Both the position numbers and the translations under genes were made by a program. 64,000 bases of DNA. Origin: Narthecium ossifragum (Eukaryota; Streptophyta; Magnoliopsida; Dioscoreales; Nartheciaceae). Below the pieces are notes generated by a model that did not search any database, was not told where the DNA came from, and was given only the letters and a program-made list of their open reading frames with translations. The DNA lies in the NCBI GenBank assembly GCA_963920575.1, contig OY986968.1:945001-1009000 (forward strand), in the 5' to 3' direction. Shown here piece by piece: positions 47,537 to 59,500 of this stretch. How positions within the stretch are numbered: the stretch's first letter is position 1; each line of letters opens with the position of its first letter.

Positions 47537-50500
47537 ATGGAAACTGAGGCAGGAACAGTAGAACCCATCTCAGAGAAGGTGAGGGCACTTTATACCCGGC
47601 CTTGATATCATGCTTTCTGCGTTTAGTTACTCCTCGCATCTCTGCTTGAGGCATGGTTTTTTATCACAACTCGACAGTAATGCTTGTGGTTTTAGATCTC
47701 TATTTGCTCTTAGATAAGCTTCTGCAAGGACAACAGAGTTCATTATATGCATGAGATTCTGGATACGGTTCTGCCAGGCTTTTGTTTTCTTTGGCCAAGT
47801 TCCATATCCTCTTCAGTGACACAATTTGTGATCTGATCATAGTCTATACTTGTGTTAGAATCATGATATTTCGAAAAAGGGGAAGTATTTGTTACCGTTT
47901 AACTTTTGTATATCATATACACAAACTTCTTAATATGTTAGAATCAAGATTCCAGAAGAGCAGCATTGCAAGAGATTTTTTTTTTTTTTTTCACTTAAAG
48001 CTTTGTTTTCCATTTCAATATACTGGGTACCAACTTTTATTTGTATAAGGATGAAACAATGGTCTGACCTGTTCCTACAGTGAGCAGTTACTAATTAAGC
48101 TATATCAGGCTGATCGGCTTACACAATATGTGCTCACTAGAGTGATGAATCAGTTAGAATATGTCTAGTTTCAAAATCAAAAGACAATAAAGAGGAATCT
48201 TCAACTTGAACTGAGTAAAGTTCCGTTAGCAACAAAACTAAATTCATAACCTCCAATCCAACTTTATTATTGACATTTACAAAAATTAGATGCAATCTTC
48301 AGTTCTATAGAATTGGTAAGAACTATGCTAGAAAACTTTCCATTTGCATGTGTCAGTGAAAGCTACAGAATAGTAAGGAAGCTTACATATGCAAGGTAGA
48401 ACATGTTTGCATCAGACAGAAGAGATACAGTAGGAGAATCCACAGAAAGCTTCAAGCACAAAGTAACTAATCAGAAATTATTTGTTTTTTTTTTCCGTTT
48501 AGTATTACTCTTTTATACCAAATTTTAGAAGAAAACCTTTACTGCAGCTTTTATGCATGAACTAACTCTACATTTTAATGACTATGAGCTTTTATTTCTG
48601 CAACTGTGTTATGATAGTATATTCCTGCCCAATATTTCTATCCCAAGTGAAAAAGGGAAGATATCTGTATAGTTTATTTATTTTTCTAATGTCACGAGGA
48701 GTGTAACATAGAAAACCAGAAAAATGGCATTAACTCTGTAAAACCTTTATTTTCTATTTTGGATCCCTGCAAAATAACATTTGACCCTGCATTTTGATGA
48801 CTATGAGCTTTTATTTCTGTAACTGTGTTATGATAGTATTTTCCTGCCCAGTAATCCTATCCCAAGTGAAAAAAAGAAAGATATCTGAGTAGATTAATTT
48901 ATTTCTGTAGTGTCACAAGGACAGTAACAGAGATAACCAGAAAAAATGGCATGTCAAACTCAGTAAAACCTTTATTTCCTCATTGGATCTCTGCAAGATC
49001 ATATCTATGGGATTACCAAAACCTGGCTACTTTAGGATAACCAACCGTGAGGGCTGTGCTACAAAGCTGCAAAATGGCGCCATAGAAGAAGAAATATATT
49101 TTTGCAGTCTATTTTAAGCAAGTATTCATTAATTTATCTGGCTATTAAACATGATACTTAGTTCATAGTCTCTTCAGAGTTCCAATTATAGCAGGATGTT
49201 CCCTGAAGCTGGCTAGTTTTGACCAAATTGTTACATCTCAATCGTGAAAGTATGGAAATGGAATAGGGTTCTGAAACTCCTCTTCATTATTTGTTATTCA
49301 TCTGCCCTTCTACCAGTATCCAATTTTCAGTTTATGAGATAAGAAGCTTCCAGCCATGAATTAGAATCCTGCATCTTCACTCAATTATCTTGCATTTAAA
49401 AGTAAGACAGCTATTACATTAGAACTTTTGCTACACAGATATAAAGTATTACACCCTGACACCACCCACGCATTCACACACACCAACAGAAATAAAAAAG
49501 AAGACAAAACTCGGCAAGTATAACATTATGTAGGTCTCTTTCTGAAAGCATATTCTGACAGAGGTTATATTTAACTGTGGTAACAGAACTTCAGCAACTA
49601 ATCATAGCATTTAATCAAAGCATTAGCCTTCATTATGGCAATTTTCAACAATTAGAGGATTTATGAATGCTAATTTTGATGAGTCGGAATATGTCTCCAT
49701 CATAGTGCAAGCAAACCAATATGATTGCTTCAATCCATGCTACTAGTTCATAGACCGGAATATGTCTCCATCATAGTGCAAGCAAACCAATATGATTGCT
49801 TCAATCCATGCTACTAGTTCATAGACCTTGGTAATTTTCTATACGTAACACATGGTCGTCCTTTCTGCAGATCGTGCAAGAGGAAATTGGAGATTGCAGA
49901 TATGATCAACTTTCAAAAGTACCAGAATGTGTGAAGGAATTGCTAGAAAATCTGAAAGAGCATTCGTATGATCCTGCAACCAGCAAGGGCAACACTGCCG
50001 CAGTTGCTCAGCAGGATTTCCAGACAGTTGGAGATGCTGATAATCTATCATCTCAAACAGCTACAGATATTTTTGATGGAACTGCTAAGGAACTGCGTGT
50101 CGTTAATTTAGAAACGGTTAATAGCCCTGAGGGTGAGATATTTTTTGAAGAACCCTCAAAAGCTCTGCTTTCTGCAGCAGATTTTGGCAATTCTGAGATA
50201 TTTTTTGAAGAACCCTCAAAAGCTCTGCTTTCTGCAGCAGATTTTGGCAATTCTGAGATATTTTTTGAAGAACCCTCAAAAGCTCTGCTTTCTGCAGCAG
50301 ATTTTGGCAATTCTGATGCTGTTTCGCAGGGAGAAATGCCCTTGCTGAATGGTCAGGAGAATAAGCCTGAACAAATGAAAGATGAAGCCATCAAAGATCA
50401 TCCTGAATCCTCTAAGGATAGCATGACAGGTCAAATTGATAATACAGAAGAGGAGCTTGCGGAAAGCAAGAAGAATTATGAGCCCCCTGAATTACCACTA

Positions 50501-53500
50501 CCTGAAATTTCAACAGAGAAAACCATTCAAAATCAGGAAAAGGTACACATGGAGTATCATGAAGAAAATGAAGGCCCAAAAGAACAGAGAGGCGAAATCC
50601 ACGACACTGATGTGTCTACAATGGTGACGGTTGCAGAGGAGACAAACTCACAAGGTAAAGAGAAAGACACACACGTGTATGAGGCAACTGAAGCAGTGGA
50701 TGAGGAACATCGGCCTCGTGAAGAAGTGATGAACCCAGGTGAAGCCATCAAAGATCGTCCTGAATCCTCTAAGGATAGCATGACAGGTCAAATTGATAAT
50801 ACAGAAGAGGAGCTTGCGGAAAGCCAGAAGAATTATGAGCCCCCTGAATTAACAGAGAAAACCATTCAAAATCAGGAAAAGGTACACATGGAGTATCATG
50901 AAGAAAATGAAGGCCCAAAAGAACAGAGAGGCGAAATCCACGACACTGATGTGTCTACAATGGTGACGGTTACAGAGGAGACAAACTCACAAGGTAAAGA
51001 GAAAGACACACAGGTGCATGAGGCAACTGAAGCAGTGGATGAGGAACATCGGCCTCGCGAAGAAGTGATGAACCCAGGTGAAGCCATCAAAGATCATCCT
51101 GAATCCTCTAAGGATAGCATGACAGGTCAAATTGATAATACAGAAGAGGAGCTTGCGGAAAGCCAGAAGAATTATGAGCCCCCTGAATTACCACTACCTG
51201 AAATTTCAACAGAGAAAACCTTTCAAAATCAGGAAAAGGTACACATGGAGTATCATGAAGAAAATGAAGGCCCAAAAGAACAGAGAGGCGAAATCCACGA
51301 CACTGATGTGTCTACAATGGTGACGGTTGCAGAGGAGACAAACTCACAAGGTAAAGAGAAAGACACACAGGTGCATGAGGCAACTGAAGCAGTGGATGAG
51401 GAACATCGGCCTCACGAAGAAGTGATGAACCCAGAAGAGGCCCAGGGCATGAAATCCGAAGTGCCAGAGGTTGTACAAGATCTCTTAGTAGAAGGCTTAA
51501 AAGAAAGTGGGCCTGCATTTGCAACTGATAACAAGAAAGCAGAAGGAGATCTTACAGATTGCCAGCATGCAGAAACAAGAGCTGACGGTGAAATCTCCCT
51601 TGGTGAATGTTGCAAAAGTGATGCTAATGAATTATTGATCAGAGAATCTTCAGAACAGCAAGACGTGGGAGATGATTCTGTTACAAAGACTTATGAATAT
51701 GCGAATGAAACAGTTGATGGTGATATGGGAGACCCTGGAGCCAAGAACGCAGAGGGAAATACCACTAAACTCGAACATTCTCCTGATGCGGTACATGAGG
51801 AGCATGAAGCAGCTGGAGGAATTGCAAATCCTGAGAAAGAAATCAGTGACAAGGATGAAATCATACACAATGCGGAAGAAAGCACTCTGGGAGACGAAAT
51901 CATAGATGGAAGTATTGACGAAAAGAAAGCTGAGCTGATGCCCAAACATCAGGCAAGCGTTAATTCACACTGGAAAACCATATAAACTTCTACCCTCATA
52001 TCATTTCTACTTATTTTCATGCAGTACTTCCAAATTTTTCTGCCCCTACAGCTAAATTTAAATTAGGGCTCATGAAGCCAGACTTGAACCTGACAACTCC
52101 GGACCCCTCCCCCCCCCCCACTTCAATGTCTTCCCCTCGTCTTGCCTGCACCTATAGCACACTATGTTGTTTACCTGCCTATTTTGTTCACACCCTATGT
52201 GTTCGATTATCCTATATCTTATAATTCACTTTATTCTAAACTTAAATAGCTCTATATCAGATGCATCAAAGATCTCATCATCCTTTTTTTTCTTTGATGC
52301 AGAGTATGGATGCAAATGATTTAGTAACGGAGAATACAACTGTAAATGATAAGAATGAAGAGGCATCAGATGAGCAGGCTTGTGATTCAGTTGCCACACA
52401 AGAGTTGGTCGAAGAATTCAAACAGGAAGCAGGTGACAAACAGGACCACCTTAGTGACTCACTTGTCACACAAGAGTTGGTCGAAAAATCCAAACAGGCT
52501 AGTGATTCACTCGTCACACAAGTGTTGGTCGAAGAATCTAAACAGAAAGGAGGAGAAAAACATGAAGACACAAGTGACTCTTTCTCCCAAGGACAAAATC
52601 ATGGTTCTGATAGCAATACAAACTCCAAGCCTGAATACCTGTCGTCTGGCTCAGTATCTGAAGATCAGATCGAAAAGGCAGTTGAGGATACAGAAGACAT
52701 CAAAGACGAGACTTTAGGGGATGTTAATAGCATGGCAAAAGCAACTGATGCTTCAGCTTCCACCTTACGAGTTTCTTCTGAAGAAAATGCACAAAAAACA
52801 ACTGATCCAGAAGAGGGCTCAGATGATTTTTGTGAAAAGAGTGCAGTAAATGAAGGTCATGACAAAAATAAAGAAGGAGATCTTGAAACAACAGAAGATA
52901 ACAAAAGCGTCAAAGGCACCATTCACGAAACTCAACCGCTAGCAGCGAAAGAAAAAGAAATCAGTATTGATGCTGTACAGATGGATAGTGAGAAACTTGA
53001 GAAAGAGAGTTATATGGAGCAAGAAAATGAATCCGTTGAAGTAGCTGCAGATAAAGGTATCGGTCTGGAAGAAACTGCAAAAGAGGAAGCTCAAGTTCTT
53101 CTCGAGCAGAATGGTGAAAAAACTGAACCGCTAGCAGCGAAAGAAAAGGAAATCAGTATTGATGCTGTACAGATGGATAGTGAGAAACTTGAGAAAGAGA
53201 GTTATATGAAGCAAGAAAATGAATCCGTTGAAGTAGCGGCAGATAAAGGTATCAGTCTGGAAGAAACTGCAAAAGAGGAAGCTCAAGTTCTTCTCGAGCA
53301 GAATGGTGAAAAAACTGAACCGCTAGCAGCGAAAGAAAAGGAAATCAGTATTGATGCTGTACAGATGGATAGTGAGAAACTTGAGAAAGAGAGTTATATG
53401 GAGCAAGAAAATGAATCCGTTGAAGTAGCTGCAGATAAAGGTATCAGTCTGGAAGAAACTGCAAAAGAGGAAGCTCAAGTTCTTCTCGAGCAGAATGGTG

Positions 53501-56500
53501 AAAAAACTGAACCGCTAGCAGCAAAAGAAAAAGAAATCAGTATTGATGCTGTACAGATGGATAGTGAGAAACTTGAGAAAGAGAGTTATATGGAGCAAGA
53601 AAATGAATCCGTTGAAGTAGCTGCAGATAAAGGTATCAGTCTGGAAGAAATTCCAAAAGAGGAAGCTCAAGTTCTTCTTGAGCAGAATGGTGAAATAGAA
53701 ATTATTTCTAAGAGCATCATGGGAGCTGAAGAAAGTTCCTCGACTGAAGAATATGTTGAGCAGAACCTTTTCGCCAAACAAGAGGCTAAAAGCCAGGAAA
53801 GGACTGATGTACGTGGAACTTGCGATCAAGCAGCAGCTGAAGCAAAAAACGAAGATAAAAGTTGTGACCCTGTTGGTGAACAAGAAGTGGTATTATGACA
53901 ATTCAACTTCCTTCTTTCTGAGATTTGAAGTATGGATAAAAAAGATAGAACAAGAAAGTACCAAATGCAGAAATTATAATAACAATGATAGGAAAAGAGC
54001 AAGTTCACTATTTCACCGAAGTAGTGAGAATATCATCTCGGTTTACATCATGAAAGTAAGTTGCTTTGAAAAGTGAAAGCAACCAACTCGAGCAAAGTTA
54101 GTCTCTAAGGGAAATGCAATTAAAAACATAATCGTAGAAATAAGAGCAGGACAGAGTTCACAGAGTTAAGTAAAAACAGTAGGTAGGATATTATTCTATG
54201 ATTTAAGCATCCATGTTCTTTTTATGTTTCTTTCTAGTCAAACTTGTGGTAATTCTCATACTCTTTGCAGCTCACAGATATGGTTGACATCAACAAGGAT
54301 GCAGAACAAAAGTCTAAGGGTGAAGATGATCTAAACAACAACATAAGTGAATGTGCTTGTGCCCCCATTTCAATGAATCCTCACAACAACACTAAGGATG
54401 ACAAAGAAAACAAAGAAGTTGATATCATCCTAGAGAAGCCAGAGTTTGATCTGCCAGGTGCTTATCCATCGGCAGCAGAGGAGGTTCAGATTCAAGATAA
54501 GTCAGACAAATCAGAAACCACTAAGATTCACATTTCAACTGATGATGATATGTCTAGCAAAAAGGTAAGTTTTCACCTGATCCGTTCCATGTATTTTTAA
54601 ACTGACTCATAACGAAAATAGATTCACTTGGGTTGGGTGCACATTTAATTTTATCAACTTTTTCTGAAGAAATCATCTAAGCTGAAGATTTCATACGTGA
54701 TTTTAGGGGCAGGTTCTTGGAATGGTTGGAGTGAAGGATGACATTGAATCTACAAGGATGAAGGGTGAGGATAATCTAGAAGCGACTATTGGTGATGTAT
54801 CTCTATCTCTTTCGTCAGACAAAAAAACAATGTGTGAAACAATAACTGATAAGCAGGAAGAAGCTCCAAATTTTGTGTCCGAAGAACATACCCAACAGGA
54901 AATCTGTAATGATGACAAGAAAGAACTTGACGGCCACACCGAAAACACAGACTTTGAGATGCTTGAAGCAGTCACAGAATCCCTACCTGAGGTTCAGAAT
55001 GAAGAGACAAGTGGTCAATCCCAATGCACACTGATTTATAACCTGGGGAATGATGATAATCTCAAAAATATGGTTAGCTTTATTTCTTTTTAAAATCCAA
55101 AAAGGATGTATAGAAAAGCTAAAATCTATACGCTTTGCTGCATAATTTTCCGAGAATCAATTTATTTTTAACTCAAGCATCTAGTGGTTTATCACCTCAG
55201 GATCAGGTTACTGAAGTAGTTGAACCAAAGGATGCTAAAAGTACAAAGGTGAAGGAAGAGGATACAAACGTGGATGGTGATGATGATTCTGGTAGTCCTG
55301 TGCAAGATGCAGAAAATACAATCAAAGTAGATAAGATGCAAGACGAGATCATCTCAAAATTAGTACCTGAGTATAGAAGTGAAGAAATGACTATTGAGTC
55401 ACAAACTACTAAGACTGAGGACACAACCAAGGATGAAAGTGCCAACAATATGGTTGGCCAATTATCCGACTTAATCTACTTTTGTATTCAAGCTTCTTTG
55501 GGCCTTGCTGCCTTCATCTTTTTTGGCTAATGCTTCCTAGATGGTATCTATCATGCAGGTTGAGCTGACTAAAAAGAACTCTGCAATATCAGAAGAAATA
55601 GAACCAGTTGATAAAAGAACAGAAGGTTTTGATGGAAGTCAAACTATGCAGGTTGATGCACACGAAGATCAAATTCTTGCAGAAGGCTCTGCATGCAAAG
55701 AGGTTGGACTGCGTCAAAACCATGATTTGGAGCTTATAATGAAAGTTTTGTTCAATGCTAAAAAGTATCATTAAACCATAATACAGGATTCAGACATAAC
55801 TCATCCGCGCGAACAAACTGAGAATGATAACATCAGGGACGAAGACAGCTCAAAGGAAGAATTAAATCTTGTTGGTGCATTGTCTGATACAACCAGAAGT
55901 GTGGAAGTTGATGAGAACATGTCAGCAATGCAAACAAATGGCACACAAAAGGATGGGATTCCAGATCAGGAGGTTGGTTAAAAATATAGAGTTATTTTCA
56001 TGTTCTTCTACATCTTACTTGATGATCTCTAATTTGTGCTACAGGTTGATTCTGATGCCAAATCCACCTCAAAAGCGATGGCTGAGGCAGATAGCATCAC
56101 AACTGAGACATCCGAAAATAACGTAAGCTATACCAAAAAGACTTGTAGCAACTATCTTTAAATGGGATCCATCTCGAAATCAATGACAGAGGCAGATATC
56201 ACCACAACTGAGACACCAGATAATAGTAGGCTATAGTCAAAAAGACTTGTGGCGATTATCTTTAAATGGAACAACTGTTGACAATAACAAAAAAGCCCCT
56301 AAGGCTGACATGATTACAAGTCGCAACTGTACTATGACATTGGAAAAGAAATACATGCTTAATTTAGGATATCAGGTCATCTCAAGGATGAGTTTTAACT
56401 TAATTGGGAACTTTATTATAGAAATGCCTTATTTATTTCTTCAAAAAGCCACTCAAAAGTAATCCTACTAACATGTTAGAGAATAATTTCTTATCTTAAA

Positions 56501-59500
56501 TGAGGATACTACCTGCCAACAACTTTGGGCATATTGAATTAGGGTTTCCCCAATCATCATGCTTCCCAAAAACTGGTTTTCAAGAATTTAAAAAACAATC
56601 ATGAAAGGTCAGAAACTGCTTTATTTCAATAAAGTTCAAGCATATTGAACCCTAATCTGCTAATAATGTTAGATGCTTCTCTATAACATCGTTTTCTTCA
56701 CAACAACATTTCCAACAATTTATGTGGTACTGGATTCAATCATTTTGCTAAATGTAATAAGTCTGAAACTTTGTCCTTGAAGGATGAACAAATTCAGAAG
56801 AACACTAGGGAGAATTCAACAGCCATATCTGGACTGGTTGAAACTCTGGCTTTGGAGGATGAAAAAGTTCAAAAGAAGATTGAACAAGATTCAACATCCA
56901 TGCCTGGACTGGTTGTACAGGCTCAACATGATATAGAAAAGCAACAAGAGGAAGACCCTGATGCTCCTTCATTTAAAGAACAAGTTAATGAAGAGGATCT
57001 GATTAACGTCGATGCTCTCAAAGAAGACAACAAGATTCACAACCTTGGTAGAGATACTATGAATGATCAGAGTCAGGAAACTATTACAGAGACTGCAAAC
57101 CTCAGGAGTGATTCAAATGAAATTACACTATCAAGTTCTGCTGAAAAGAACATAGATGAATCATCACCTTCAGCACAAGGCGACGGGAATAGCCATGAAG
57201 AGATTGAAGTAATCAAAAGAATGGAAGATGCACTGCTGGAAGAAGCTAAAACAACCCATGAAGCAGCACCTGCATCAGTCATGCATTTTGAAGGCTTGGA
57301 GGGTGATGAAGCAAATGAGACTTCTGCTGAAATATCACCTTCAGAGAAAGGTGAAGCGAATAGCCATGAAGAGATTGAAGCAACCAAAAGCATAGAAAAT
57401 GTACTGTTGGAAGAAGCTGAAACAACTCATGAAGCAGCATCTGCAGCAGTCATGCATTTTGAAGGCTTGGAGGATGTTGAAGCAAATGACAATTCTGCTG
57501 AAATAGCATGTTCAGCACAAGGCGAAGGGAATACCCACGAAGAGATTGAAGTTACACAGTTGGAAGAAGCTAAAACAACCCATGAAGCAGCACCTGTAGC
57601 AGTCATGCATTTTGAAGGCTTGGAGGCTGATGAACCAAATGACACTTCTGCTGAAATATCACCAGCACAAGGTGAAGAGAATAGCCATGAAGAGATTGAA
57701 GTGACCAAAAGCATGGACAATGTATTGTTGGAAGAAGCTAAACCTACCCATGAAGCAGCACCTGCAGCAGTTATGCATTTTGAAGGCTTGGAGGGTAATG
57801 AAGCAAATGACACTTCTGCTGAAATATCACCAGCACAAGGTGAAGAGAATAGCCATGAAGAGATTGAAGTGACCAAAAGCATGGACAATGTATTGTTGGA
57901 AGAAGCTAAACCTACCCATGAAGCAGCAGCAGTCATGCATTTTGAAGGCTTGGAGGGTAATGAAGCAAATGAGACTTCTGCTGAAGTATCATCTATAGCA
58001 CAAGGCGAAGGGAATATCCACGGAGAGATTGAAGTAACCAAAAGCAAAGAAGATGCACTGTTGGAAGAAGCTAAAACAGACCATGAAGCAGCACCTGCAG
58101 CAGTCATGCATTTTGAGGGCTTGGAGGGTGGTGAAGCAAATGAGACTTCTGCTACACTATCTAAAGAAAATGTAGAAGGCGTTCAGATTGATAACAATCA
58201 AAAACAAGAAATACCATTGAAAGAGGCATTACTAGATACATGTGTTGGATCACCCTCCACCCATAGGGTTTGTCACTTATCCTCACTTTAGACTTCAAGC
58301 TTCTTTGTGTACCTTTCCCATGATGACTTTAGCTAATTCCTCCTAAACTCTGACTGTTACACAGGCTGATCCATCCAAAGAACAGAACGCTGAGATATCA
58401 GAAGAAATAGAACAAGTATCTACTGGAGTAGTAGAAGATGACGCATATGATACTATGGAGGTTGATGCAGATGGAGAAAAAAACCACAAAGAAAGCCCTG
58501 AATGCAAAGAGGTTGGACCATGCCAAAGCCTAAACTTTGAAGCTTCTACTGATATTCTATTTGATGCTGAAGAGGACTTTTATCTGCTGTTTCCTTAGAA
58601 GTGCACGCGCGCGCGCGCGCACACACACACAGAGACGGCCAATATTGATGTCAGCTGCTAATTGTCATGTAGGATTCAACAGCAATTCATTTGAGTGAAG
58701 ACAGTGGAGTCTTGGAGTTGAACAAAGAGGAACAGGGATTTCAAAAAACCAAAGAGATGGAGGAAACAGACCATGAGAATCTTTTCAGGACCCTTGAAGA
58801 AGCAACAGCCGAACGGGAAACTGGAGATCTTGAGCTTGCCACTGTTCCAGATACTGCAGAAGGATCAACATTGCAAGAAGAGGTCAGATCCTCTTCTATT
58901 TCAAACAAATTTATTCACATTCGAAATTCATCATCTTTAACCTACCCTTAACTTTTACACAATTTATAGGATTTGAAAGAAGGCAATAAGCATGAGAAGA
59001 TCGACAATGTCAACGCAAAAGACGAAGACAACCCAAGCAAGGTAATTGTTGATTCTATCACACGAGATTTGATTGTAGAAAATACTAAAGTGGAAGCATC
59101 AAGAGACTTGCAAAAAGGAGATGAGGAACCTGACACCCTTGGCATAGCTGAAGAGAAGTCTAAGAGCATGAGCACAAGGTCTGAACAAGTAAAAAACGAG
59201 ACAGTCCAAAGACATGCACAGAGTGGCGCAGAAGATTGCAAGCAACCAGAAGAAATATCCAATACACCTTCAATGGATGAAGAGAAAATGATGCCACGTG
59301 GAAAATCTGAGGAAGAAATTATGGAGCATCAGGACAATGCTGAAGCTCCTAAGGATACCGTTGAAGAAGCTGTCCAGGCTGCTCAGGTGAAGGATGAAAT
59401 AGCCCAAAAGCAGTTTCACGATGATAAAATTGAAGCCAAGAAGAATGAGGAACCAGAAACCAAATGGGATCCTGTGGCAACTGATGCCAATGTGACTGAA

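Noticed and set aside
50053..51615. Antisense Ser-rich frames across the acidic-gene repeats
   Set aside because: Mirror images of Glu/Lys-rich coding repeats; they appear wherever the sense repeats occur.
50135..53703. CRISPR-like regular repeats
   Set aside because: The repeats are contiguous in-frame coding units without unique spacers, in a plant nuclear gene.
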